Positions 1-6,133 of a stretch of 7,113 bases of DNA are shown here, piece after piece. How positions within the stretch are numbered: position 1 is the first letter of the stretch; each line of letters starts with the position of its first letter. The notes below the pieces were generated by a model, which was not told where the DNA came from, searched no databases, and was given only the letters and a program-made list of their open reading frames with translations. The position numbers and the translations under genes are program-made. Source of the stretch: Actinomycetota bacterium. Its GTDB lineage: Bacteria; Actinomycetota; Actinomycetes; S36-B12. The stretch covers positions 2,691 through 9,803 of the forward strand of contig DMPC01000035.1 in the NCBI GenBank assembly GCA_003456155.1, read 5' to 3'.

Positions 1-1
1 G

Positions 2-1231
2 GGCTTCGACGTCACGTTCGTGCGCAACGTCACCGACATCGACGACAAGATCCTCATGAAGGGCGTCGAGCAGGGCGTTCCCTACTGGGATGTCGCCATG
101 CGCAACGAGCGCGCCTTCACCTGGGCCTACGACGCGCTCGGCTGCCTGCCTCCCACGTACGAGCCGCGGGCCACGGGCCACGTCCCCGAGATGATCGCGC
201 TCATGCAGCGGCTCATTGCCGACGGCCATGGGTATGCCGCGTCGGGCGACGTCTACTTCGACGTGCGCTCCTTCCCGGAGTACGGCGCGCTCAGCGGGCA
301 GCGTCTGGACGACATGAAGGACGCGACGGACGCCGATCCCCGGGGAAAGCGGGATCCACGGGACTTCGCGATGTGGAAGTCGACGAAGCCGGGTGAGCCC
401 GCGTGGGAGACCCCGTGGGGGCCGGGTCGCCCCGGGTGGCACATCGAGTGCTCGGCCATGGCCGAGAAGTACCTCGGAGCCACGTTCGACATCCACGGCG
501 GGGGGCTGGACCTCGTCTTCCCCCACCATGAGAACGAGATCGCGCAGTCCCGGGCGGCGGGCGGAGGGTTCGCGCGCTTCTGGCTGCACAATGCGTGGGT
601 CACCACTTCCGGCGAGAAGATGAGCAAGTCGCTGGGCAACTCCCTGCTCGTGGACCAGGTCGTCCAGCGCGTCCGGCCGGTGGAGCTTCGCTACTACCTC
701 GCCGGGGCCCACTACCGGTCCATGCTCGAGTACTCCGATGAGCACGTTGCCGAAGCGGGGCAGGGCTACCGCCGGATCGAGGGATTCCTCCAGCGCGCAG
801 CGGAGGTGCTCGGTGTGCCGGGGGCGCCGGAGGTCCGTTCGCAGGCTCGACCGGCCGCCTTCGATGCCGCGATGGACGACGACATCGCCGTCCCCCAGGC
901 CCTGGCTGTCGTCCACGAGACGGTCCGCGAGGGCAACGCCGCCCTTGCTGCTGATGATGCCGAGGCTGTGCAGAGGGCCTTCGATGCCGTCCTGGCCATG
1001 GTCGATGCACTCGGGCTCAACCCCTGGGCCGAGCCGTGGCGGTCGACCGGCACGACGGGAGACCGTCAGTCCGAGGTGATCGACGCGCTGGTGCAGGTGG
1101 TGCTCCAGCAGCGCCAGGATGCCCGTGCACGCAAGGACTTCGCGGCGGCCGATGCCATTCGCGACGGGCTCGATGCCATCGGCATCCGGGTCGAGGACAC
1201 CCCGACCGGCGCTCGCTGGTCGCTCGGCTGA
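2..1231 (+). CDS. cysS: Cysteinyl-tRNA synthetase, 5'-truncated by window edge
   Basis: Class I aminoacyl-tRNA synthetase that charges tRNA-Cys with cysteine in the cytoplasm. The reading frame is open from base 2, giving 409 residues; full-length enzymes are about 460-470, so roughly 55-60 N-terminal residues, including the HIGH motif, lie outside. Visible family marks, numbered from the first in-window codon, are the VRNVTDIDDKI segment (7-17), the zinc-site pieces WHIECSAM (cysteine at 150) and FPHHENEIAQS (173-183), and the ATP-binding loop KMSKS (206-210, bases 617-631). The C-terminal anticodon-binding helical part ends at TGA 1229-1231. The mycothiol ligase MshC is a paralogue, but the full C-terminal domain, the VRNVTDIDD wording and the adjacent rlmB favour CysS. 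rlmB follows after 13 bases, so the two are probably co-transcribed. No frameshift is seen. Confidence 0.97.
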   Translation, partial: GFDVTFVRNVTDIDDKILMKGVEQGVPYWDVAMRNERAFTWAYDALGCLPPTYEPRATGHVPEMIALMQRLIADGHGYAASGDVYFDVRSFPEYGALSGQRLDDMKDATDADPRGKRDPRDFAMWKSTKPGEPAWETPWGPGRPGWHIECSAMAEKYLGATFDIHGGGLDLVFPHHENEIAQSRAAGGGFARFWLHNAWVTTSGEKMSKSLGNSLLVDQVVQRVRPVELRYYLAGAHYRSMLEYSDEHVAEAGQGYRRIEGFLQRAAEVLGVPGAPEVRSQARPAAFDAAMDDDIAVPQALAVVHETVREGNAALAADDAEAVQRAFDAVLAMVDALGLNPWAEPWRSTGTTGDRQSEVIDALVQVVLQQRQDARARKDFAAADAIRDGLDAIGIRVEDTPTGARWSLG

Positions 1232-1232
1232 C

Positions 1233-1237
1233 AGGAG
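1233..1237 (+). promoter_or_regulatory. Ribosome binding site of rlmB
   Basis: AGGAG lies 7 bases before ATG 1245, just after the cysS stop. It fixes the rlmB start. The same frame is open further upstream inside cysS, but that part has no comparable site and does not resemble the family. Confidence 0.85.
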
Positions 1238-1244
1238 TAGGCGG

Positions 1245-2192
1245 ATGGCAGGCAACTCGCAGAGGCGTGGCGCGATGCGCAAGGACGGCACCAAGAAGGG
1301 TGCCACCGTCGGATCGGGCGGTCAGCGCCGAGCGAAGCTCGAAGGGCGCGGCCCCACGCCCAAGGCCAAGGATCGGCCGCATCATCCCGCGGCTCGGCGT
1401 GAGCGCGCGGCGCAGAAGCGTGCAGCAGCGCAGCGCTCGACCACGAGGTCCACAGGTGCACGGCGCTCACAGGGAAGCCTGCTCATGGGCCGCAATCCTG
1501 TGGTCGAGGCCCTGCGTGCCGATGTCCCGGCCACGGGCCTGTACGTGCAGGCCAAGGCGGACGCGGATGATCGCTGGCGCGAGGCCATGCGCTTCGCGGT
1601 GGCACGCAACATCCCGATCATGGAGGTCGCCCGCACGGAGCTCGATCGCATGACCGATGGCGGTGTGCATCAGGGCCTCGTCCTGACGGTGCCCGAGTAC
1701 GAGTACGCGGACCTGGAGGATGTGCGGTCGGGCTCGCTCATCGTCGTCCTGGATGGAGTCACGGATCCCCGCAACCTCGGTGCGATCGCCCGATCTGCCG
1801 CGGCCTTCGGAGCGGATGGCATCGTCATCCCGACTCGTCGTTCCGTCGGAGTGACGGCGGCCGCGTGGAAGACCTCGGCCGGCGCTCTCTCCCGAGTACC
1901 GGTGGCGCAGGTCACCAACACCACTCGCGCGCTCAAGTCCCTTCAGGAGTCAGGCTTCTCGGTGATCGGCCTGACGGCGGATGCTGATGTCCGCCTGGGT
2001 GGTCTCGCGGCGGATGTCCTGAGCGATCCCGTCGTCATCGTGATCGGTGCGGAGGGTGCCGGTCTGTCGCGACTCGTGTCCGAGACCTGCGACTGGAGGG
2101 TCAGCATCCCGATGGCCGATGGCAACGAGTCCCTGAACGCGTCGGTTGCGGCGGGCATCGTGCTTCAGGCGGTGTTCTCCGCACGATCGTGA
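1245..2192 (+). CDS. rlmB: 23S rRNA (guanosine-2'-O-)-methyltransferase, SpoU/TrmH family
   Basis: SAM-dependent 2'-O-ribose methyltransferase of the SPOUT (trefoil-knot) superfamily; RlmB proteins modify G2251 of 23S rRNA. The protein has 315 residues. Residues 1-75 are a basic, low-complexity tail (MAGNSQRRGAMRKDGTKKGA...) typical of actinobacterial members and probably RNA-binding. Residues 79-150 are the SpoU substrate-binding domain (MGRNPVVEALR). Residues 165-312 are the catalytic domain with motif 1 NLGAIARSAAAFGADGIVIP (177-196), motif 2 IVIGAEGAGLSRLV (265-278) and motif 3 IPMADGNESLNASVAAGI (288-305). The catalytic arginine and the knot-forming glycine and asparagine residues are present. 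ATG 1245 is chosen because AGGAG sits 7 bases upstream. The 3' end overlaps the convergent antiporter gene. The exact target nucleotide is inferred from family membership; a TrmH-type tRNA target or a resistance methyltransferase is possible but less likely in this housekeeping context. Confidence 0.93.
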   Translation: MAGNSQRRGAMRKDGTKKGATVGSGGQRRAKLEGRGPTPKAKDRPHHPAARRERAAQKRAAAQRSTTRSTGARRSQGSLLMGRNPVVEALRADVPATGLYVQAKADADDRWREAMRFAVARNIPIMEVARTELDRMTDGGVHQGLVLTVPEYEYADLEDVRSGSLIVVLDGVTDPRNLGAIARSAAAFGADGIVIPTRRSVGVTAAAWKTSAGALSRVPVAQVTNTTRALKSLQESGFSVIGLTADADVRLGGLAADVLSDPVVIVIGAEGAGLSRLVSETCDWRVSIPMADGNESLNASVAAGIVLQAVFSARS

Positions 2193-3355
2193 GCCTCGGG
2201 CTCCTTGCGCTTGCGGTCGAGTGCATTGCCGAGCAGCGGGAAGATCAGCACGGTGAGCGCCCCAGCGCCGACGAGTGCCGCTCCATTCGCCGGTGTCATG
2301 AGGCCGGCGGACACTTCGAGCGAGGTCACCGCCACGATGATCGGGAGTCCGGTCGCCACGTAGAGGGAGAAGCGGGTCCTCTCGCGGATATTGGGCAGGG
2401 CCTTGCGGTAGAGGAACCACTGAGGCACTCCGCGTACGAGCAGGATCAGGAAGAAGGCGATCACCATTGGCAGGGGATTCTGGACGATCGAGACGACATC
2501 GAGCTTCGCCCCGGAGACGACAAAGAACAAGGGAATGAGGAATCCGAAGCCGATGGCCTCGACCTTGATCTGAAGGCGCGACTCCTCCGACTGCGGCATG
2601 AAGCGTCGGGCGATGATGCCGGCGAGGAATGCTCCGAGCACGGCGTCGAGTCCAAACGTCCCGGCGAGGGCGAGCAGCATCACCATGAGCAGGATGACGA
2701 ATCGAAGTCCTGTCTGGGAGCTGGAGTTGTGACCCCTGTTAATCACGGCCAGCACCCGAGCATTGGTGAATCGGTTCGGGAGAATGGCGAGCAGTAGGGC
2801 GATCGCCAAGAACAAGAGAAGGCTGATGATGGCGGCGAGCGACGACTTGGTCGTGAGCAGGATCGACATCGCGATGATGGGTCCGAGTTCACCCCATGCC
2901 CCCGCGCCCATGAAGAAGGTGCCGAAACGGCTGTTGAGCTCGCCCCGGTCGCGCACGATCGGCAGGAGGGTGCCCAGTGCGGTCGAGGTGAGCGCGATGG
3001 CCACCCCGATCGGATCGAGGACGTTTCCCGTCCCGGCCAGGAGGAATGCTGCCGTGAGCGCTATGGCCAGGGAGATGAGCCATCCCGATCCCGCAAGACG
3101 CCCGCTCATCCCGCTCACCGACTTTCGCTCCAGCTCGAGTCCGGCGAGGAAGAAGAGCACGCCGAGGCCGAGCTCGGACAGCAGGCTGATGGCGTCGTCG
3201 ATCTGGATCCATCCGAGGAGCTCGGGTCCGAAGACGACGCCGAAGGCGAGAAGGAGAACCACCTCCGCGATCTTCAGGCGCAGCAGGCCGACGATGAGGG
3301 GCACGAACGCCGAGATCGCGACGATGACGACCAGGGAGATCAGATCCGTTTCCAC
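2165..3355 (-). CDS. CPA2-family monovalent cation/proton antiporter
   Basis: Integral membrane exchanger of the Na+/H+ exchanger domain (KefB/NapA-like, COG0475 type) that probably trades protons for Na+ or K+ in pH and salt homeostasis. The 396 residues are almost entirely hydrophobic, with about 12-13 membrane segments between residues 5 and 376. Family marks are FGVVFGPELLGW (38-49), LFFLAGLELE (67-76), GAFLAGIIARR (241-251) and FLIPLFFVVSGAKLD (272-286). The C-terminus is a short charged tail with no TrkA-N/RCK nucleotide-binding domain, so KefB/KefC-type regulation is not expected. Odd point: the TM5-6 region reads GAWGELGPIIA (152-162), with Glu156 where canonical members carry Asn-Asp or Asp-Asp. 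The start is GTG 3355-3353, with AGGAG 5 bases upstream. The gene diverges from the LacI-type regulator and overlaps rlmB by 28 bases. The ion transported cannot be told from sequence. Confidence 0.9.
   Translation of the reverse strand: METDLISLVVIVAISAFVPLIVGLLRLKIAEVVLLLAFGVVFGPELLGWIQIDDAISLLSELGLGVLFFLAGLELERKSVSGMSGRLAGSGWLISLAIALTAAFLLAGTGNVLDPIGVAIALTSTALGTLLPIVRDRGELNSRFGTFFMGAGAWGELGPIIAMSILLTTKSSLAAIISLLLFLAIALLLAILPNRFTNARVLAVINRGHNSSSQTGLRFVILLMVMLLALAGTFGLDAVLGAFLAGIIARRFMPQSEESRLQIKVEAIGFGFLIPLFFVVSGAKLDVVSIVQNPLPMVIAFFLILLVRGVPQWFLYRKALPNIRERTRFSLYVATGLPIIVAVTSLEVSAGLMTPANGAALVGAGALTVLIFPLLGNALDRKRKEPEAHDRAENTA
2182..2191. repeat. 10-bp perfect palindrome across the rlmB stop codon
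   Basis: CACGATCGTG lies within the 28-base overlap of the convergent rlmB and antiporter 3' ends and abuts the GAGCC/GGCTC hairpin at 2191. It could add to a transcript-end structure on either strand. It may also be chance in GC-rich coding sequence. Confidence 0.3.
2191..2203 (+). terminator. Possible hairpin terminator of rlmB (weak)
   Basis: GAGCC-TCG-GGCTC forms a perfect 5-bp stem with a 3-base loop, starting at the second base of the rlmB stop codon. Only a short CCTT follows rather than a real T-run, so this is at best an actinobacterial-style terminator with no U-tail. It lies within the last codons of the antiporter gene on the other strand. Confidence 0.3.
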
Positions 3356-3360
3356 GAATG

Positions 3361-3365
3361 CTCCT
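3361..3365 (-). promoter_or_regulatory. Ribosome binding site of the antiporter gene
   Basis: On the minus strand AGGAG precedes GTG 3355 by 5 bases. This supports the GTG start, which begins the protein METDLIS directly at its first membrane segment. Confidence 0.75.
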
Positions 3366-3414
3366 GGCTGTCACTGAGGGCTATTGGGGGGGCGGAACGA
3401 TGCGCAGCGTAGCG

Positions 3415-3424
3415 GTGACGTCAC
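3415..3424. promoter_or_regulatory. CG-centred palindrome, candidate operator
   Basis: GTGACGTCAC is a perfect 10-bp palindrome. LacI-family operators are usually palindromes with a central CG, and a LacI-type gene starts downstream. It lies just upstream of the possible antiporter -10 (3411-3406, minus). No second identical copy is seen, so assignment to this regulator is inference. Confidence 0.3.
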
Positions 3425-3444
3425 TCGGGCTGCCATCCCGAGAT

Positions 3445-3454
3445 GCCTCGAGGC
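3445..3454. promoter_or_regulatory. Second CG-centred palindrome, candidate operator
   Basis: GCCTCGAGGC is a perfect 10-bp palindrome, 30 bp centre-to-centre from GTGACGTCAC, close to three helical turns. The two differ outside the central TCGA/ACGT core, so they need not bind the same protein. GC-rich sequence makes such palindromes fairly common. Confidence 0.2.
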
Positions 3455-3528
3455 GGGGCCACGACGAGATGCTCGGGCCAGTCCTCCGGGGGGTGTCCCA
3501 CTGCAGTCCGGCGAGCCGGCCCTCCCCG

Positions 3529-3533
3529 AAGGA
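3529..3533 (+). promoter_or_regulatory. Shine-Dalgarno sequence of a leader ORF
   Basis: AAGGA lies 6 bases before ATG 3540. It is the only good ribosome binding site between the antiporter and the LacI-type gene, and it serves the short leader frame, not the regulator frame. Confidence 0.4.
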
Positions 3534-3539
3534 ACCGTG

Positions 3540-3602
3540 ATGCGGATGGAGCAAGACGGACAGGGATCCTCGATCCGCTCGGGCCTAGGCTTCGCTCCGT
3601 GA
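3540..3602 (+). CDS. Possible 20-residue leader peptide coupled to the LacI-type gene
   Basis: The short frame ATG 3540 to TGA 3600-3602 encodes MRMEQDGQGSSIRSGLGFAP. GTG 3537 is an alternative start one codon earlier. AAGGA stands 6 bases before the ATG. Its stop overlaps the regulator's GTG start by four bases (GTGA, 3599-3602), the classical layout for translational coupling, and the regulator lacks a good site of its own. The peptide has no run of one amino acid that would point to classical attenuation, and no recognised domain. The competing view is that the LacI-type gene is read from a leaderless transcript, since TAGGCT at 3586-3591 sits 7 bases before its GTG; the leader would then not be translated. 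No homology can be claimed. Confidence 0.35.
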   Translation: MRMEQDGQGSSIRSGLGFAP

Positions 3603-4633
3603 GCGAGAACCCGCGGGCGCGACTGGCCGACATCGCCGAGCAGGCCGGCGTCAGCGAGGCGACCGTGTCCCGTGTCCTGAACGACCGGCCGGGAGTCTCC
3701 TCGACGACCCGGCAGGCCGTTCTGACGGCTCTTGACGTGCTCGGGTACGAGCGGCCGATCCGACTGCGGGGCCAGTCCGGGCTCGTCGGCCTCATCGTGC
3801 CCGAGCTGGAGAACCCCATCTTCCCGGCCTTTGCGCAGGTGATGGAAACCCTGCTGGCCCAGTACGGCTACACCCCTGTCCTGTGCACGCAGACTCCTGG
3901 CGGCGTGACCGAGGAGGAGTACGTCGATCTGCTCCTCGATCGAGGGGTCGCGGGGATCATCTTCGTGTCAGGCCTGCACGCCGATGCCACGGCCGACCAT
4001 GCGTCCTATCGCGCTCTCGTGGAGCGAGGCCTACCGGTCGTCTTCGTCAACGGCTACGCCGAGGGGATCGGCGCGCCGTTCGTCTCCGATGACGACGCGG
4101 CGGCCATGGACCTCGCCGTCACGCACCTGGCCTCGATGGGGCATCGCCGGATCGGTCTTGCCGTCGGGCCGGCTCGGTTCGTCCCGGTCGTGCGCAAGCG
4201 GGCGGGCTTCGTCGCGGCCATGGCCAAGGCGACGGGAATGGGCGAGGACGATGCCGCGGGGCTGGTGGCTCACTCGCTCTTCACGGTCGAGGGCGGCCAG
4301 GCAGCAGCGCACCACCTGCTCGGCCTCGGCGTCACGGCCATCGTGTGCGGCTCGGACCTCATGGCTCTCGGAGCCATCCGCACCATTCGCCAGCGTGGCC
4401 TGCGCGTGCCCGAGGATGTGTCCGTCGTGGGCTACGACGACTCCCGACTGATCGCCTTCACCGATCCACCGTTGACGACCGTTCGCCAGGCCGTCAACGC
4501 CATGGGAACGGCTGCGGTGCAGGCGCTGCTGGACGGCATCAACGGAACGCCGGCGCCCCAGGATGAGTTCGTGTTTCGGCCCGAACTCGTGGTGCGCTCC
4601 TCGACCGGCCCCGCTCCCAGGCCAGGCGAGTGA
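3599..4633 (+). CDS. LacI/GalR-family transcriptional regulator, MalR/Reg1-like
   Basis: DNA-binding repressor with a sugar-binding-protein-like sensor domain. It has 344 residues, normal for the family. The N-terminal helix-turn-helix is LADIAEQAGVSEATVSRVLN (9-28), followed by DRPGVSSTTR and LDVLGY (45-50). The sensor domain starts at GLVGLIVPELENPIFP (61-76) and includes GVAGIIFVSG (116-125), MGHRRIGLAVG (180-190), CGSDLMALGAIR (250-261), VSVVGYDDS (274-282) and PPLTTVRQ (290-297). The linker between GY and VG is about five residues shorter than in classical LacI proteins and lacks the usual N..AR hinge wording. From memory this matches Streptomyces MalR/Reg1, which controls maltose and amylase genes, but no sugar genes are in view. 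GTG 3599 is chosen because the HTH begins within ten codons. It lacks a good Shine-Dalgarno sequence; AGG at 3587-3589 is weak. Its stop overlaps the transporter start by four bases. The effector is unknown. Confidence 0.93.
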   Translation: MSENPRARLADIAEQAGVSEATVSRVLNDRPGVSSTTRQAVLTALDVLGYERPIRLRGQSGLVGLIVPELENPIFPAFAQVMETLLAQYGYTPVLCTQTPGGVTEEEYVDLLLDRGVAGIIFVSGLHADATADHASYRALVERGLPVVFVNGYAEGIGAPFVSDDDAAAMDLAVTHLASMGHRRIGLAVGPARFVPVVRKRAGFVAAMAKATGMGEDDAAGLVAHSLFTVEGGQAAAHHLLGLGVTAIVCGSDLMALGAIRTIRQRGLRVPEDVSVVGYDDSRLIAFTDPPLTTVRQAVNAMGTAAVQALLDGINGTPAPQDEFVFRPELVVRSSTGPAPRPGE

Positions 4634-6093
4634 CCACTCGACATACGTTCTTCGGACACCCGTGGGGCCTGGCGACGCTCTCGGCGACGGAGTTGTGGGA
4701 GCGCTTCTCCTTCTACGGGATGCGAGCCCTCCTCGTGCTCTACCTCGTTGCGGCGTTGGAGACCTCTGATGCCTCGCAGTCCGGTCTCGGGTTCGACGCC
4801 GGTGATGCCGCGGCTGTGTATGGCTCCTACAACGCGCTCGTCTACCTCACACCGCTGGCGGGAGGCTGGATCGCCGACCGGCTCATCGGTGCGCGCCGGT
4901 CCGTGCTCGTCGGCGGCATCATCATCGCGCTGGGCCACTACTCGATGGCGGCGCCGTGGGAGGGCATGTTCTGGGCCGGTCTCCTGCTGATCGCGGCAGG
5001 CACAGGCCTGTTGAAGCCCAACGTGTCGCAGATGGTCGGCGACCTCTACGTCGGTCAGCCCGAGTCGCGGAAGGATGCTGCGTTCTCCATCTTCTACATG
5101 GGCATCAACATGGGAGGCTTCCTCGCTCCGCTGGTGACGGGCTGGCTCGCGCTGAGCTACGGGTGGGAGTGGGGCTTCCTCGCGGCTGGGATAGGCATGA
5201 CGATCGCGATCGTCATCTATGTCGTCGGCTGGCCGAGCCTGGGAAGTGCCGGATCGGTGACGCCCAACCCGGCGACTCGAGCGGTTCTGCGCAGGGTGCT
5301 GGTGCGCACCGGGGCGGGCCTGGGGCTGTTCGCCCTGGCGGTTCTCGGGTACGGCCTCTGGGCGGGCTTCTCGGTCGAAGGAGTCACCGTTGTCCTCACC
5401 TGGGCGATCATCGCCATTGCCGTCGTCTACTTCGTGGTGCTCTTCCGATCCCCGCTGGTGACGTCTGCTGACCGTCCGAAGCTCAAGGCCTTCATGGCCC
5501 TGTTCATCGGGGCTGCACTGTTCTGGATGCTCTTCGATCAGGCGGGCTCGACACTCACGATCCTCGCCAGTGACTGGACTGACAGGTCGATCGGCTCATG
5601 GGTGGTGCCTGCGCCCTGGCTGCTGTCGGTCAATCCGGTGTTGATCATCATCTTCGCGCCCGTCTTCGCCTGGCTCTGGACCAAACTCGCCAACCGGGCT
5701 CCGAGCACTCCGATGAAGTTCGCGATCGCGATCATCGGAGTGGGGCTCTCCTTCTGGCTGCTCATCATTCCGGGCATGGCTGCGGATCGTGGGGAGTCGA
5801 GCATGATCTGGTGGCTGCTCGGCGCCTACCTCCTGCAGACGTGGTCGGAGTTGCTGCTCTCGCCGACCGGACTCGCCGCCTCGACGACACTGGCTCCCGT
5901 TGGCCTGGGCAGCCAGATGCTGGGCCTGTGGTTCCTGGCGGCCTCGGTCGGCGACGCGGTCGGCGGCCAGGTCGTGCGGTTGTTCTCGGGCTACGGATTC
6001 GGGCCCTTCTTCGGCGTGCTCGGCTCGATCGCCGTGCTCGTGGGGATCGGGTACGTGTTCCTGGCGCGTCGGGTCAGCCACCTGATGCGGTGA
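4630..6093 (+). CDS. POT/PTR2-family proton-dependent di-/tripeptide transporter
   Basis: Major facilitator superfamily importer that brings in di- and tripeptides with protons across the cytoplasmic membrane. The protein has 487 residues and about 14 predicted membrane segments, as usual for bacterial POT proteins with an inserted helix pair near the middle. The proton-coupling ExxERF motif is ELWERFSFYG (21-30: Glu21, Glu24, Arg25), followed by Arg32. TM4 carries GTGLLKPNVSQMVGDLY (124-140) with Lys129, TM5 the signature FSIFYMGINMGGFLAPLVTG (152-171), and TM10 WSELLLSPTGLA (405-416) with Glu407. These match peptide-binding and proton-site positions known in the family, so an active transporter is likely. 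The start GTG 4630 overlaps the regulator's TGA in GTGA and has no strong ribosome binding site, pointing to coupled translation. The substrate range cannot be read; some POT members carry nitrate or other compounds, but the ExxERF set favours proton-coupled peptides. Confidence 0.94.
   Translation: MTTRHTFFGHPWGLATLSATELWERFSFYGMRALLVLYLVAALETSDASQSGLGFDAGDAAAVYGSYNALVYLTPLAGGWIADRLIGARRSVLVGGIIIALGHYSMAAPWEGMFWAGLLLIAAGTGLLKPNVSQMVGDLYVGQPESRKDAAFSIFYMGINMGGFLAPLVTGWLALSYGWEWGFLAAGIGMTIAIVIYVVGWPSLGSAGSVTPNPATRAVLRRVLVRTGAGLGLFALAVLGYGLWAGFSVEGVTVVLTWAIIAIAVVYFVVLFRSPLVTSADRPKLKAFMALFIGAALFWMLFDQAGSTLTILASDWTDRSIGSWVVPAPWLLSVNPVLIIIFAPVFAWLWTKLANRAPSTPMKFAIAIIGVGLSFWLLIIPGMAADRGESSMIWWLLGAYLLQTWSELLLSPTGLAASTTLAPVGLGSQMLGLWFLAASVGDAVGGQVVRLFSGYGFGPFFGVLGSIAVLVGIGYVFLARRVSHLMR
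5197..5216. repeat. Perfect 20-bp palindrome inside the transporter gene
   Basis: ATGACGATCGCGATCGTCAT is fully self-complementary, has no spacer and ends sharply at both sides (the flanking C/C does not pair). It encodes MTIAIVI (residues 190-196) in a membrane helix, so ATC/GCG/GTC codon choice may explain it. A related 12-bp palindrome TCGCGATCGCGA lies at 5720-5731 in the same gene and shares the 11-mer CGATCGCGATC. Confidence 0.6.
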
Positions 6094-6133
6094 GGCAGCA
6101 GACTGGTGGCGCCCAGAGGGGGATCGTCAGAAG

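Larger units (their letters stand above)
3356..3536. promoter_or_regulatory. Divergent intergenic control region
   Basis: This gap lies between the antiporter start (minus) and the leader/LacI unit (plus), so it should hold promoters for both directions. On the minus strand TACGCT (3411-3406) fits an actinobacterial -10 element about 50 bases before the antiporter start, but no good -35 precedes it. On the plus strand TA dinucleotides are absent from 3412 to the leader start, and no convincing -10 is visible. The region also holds a G-run (3385-3391), an 8-bp direct repeat CGAGATGC (3439-3446 and 3465-3472), and two CG-centred palindromes listed separately. No gene is seen in it. Confidence 0.5.

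Noticed and set aside
451..466. 16-bp palindrome CTCGGCCATGGCCGAG in cysS
   Set aside because: It encodes the conserved zinc-site residues CSAMAE with preferred GC-rich codons, and a palindrome of this length is not surprising by chance across the window.
253..1010. Long antisense frames opposite cysS (253-639 and 600-1010, minus strand)
   Set aside because: They lie opposite strongly conserved cysS sequence, have arginine/proline/serine-rich shadow composition, no family resemblance and no good ribosome binding sites; GC-rich codon bias creates such open frames.
2..1231. Mycothiol ligase MshC instead of CysS
   Set aside because: The VRNVTDIDDKI wording, the full C-terminal domain and the adjacent rlmB fit CysS; MshC is shorter at its C-terminus.
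1119..1244. Upstream extension of rlmB within cysS
   Set aside because: The frame is open, but AGGAG before ATG 1245 and the typical actinobacterial MAGNSQRRGA start fix the real beginning.
1245..1470. The long basic N-terminal tail of RlmB as a novel fusion domain
   Set aside because: From established knowledge, this Lys/Arg-rich MAGNSQRRGA-type extension is common in actinobacterial RlmB proteins.
2189..3377. Plus-strand frames opposite the antiporter (2189-2797 and 2763-3377)
   Set aside because: Their composition (His/Glu/Asp-rich or Arg/Ser/Pro-rich) mirrors hydrophobic codons on the other strand. The minus-strand membrane protein has clear family motifs.
3443..3598. ATG 3443 as an N-terminally extended start for the LacI-type regulator
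   Set aside because: It would add 52 residues of Arg/Gly/Pro-rich sequence before the helix-turn-helix, which family members lack; GTG 3599 puts the HTH at the normal place.
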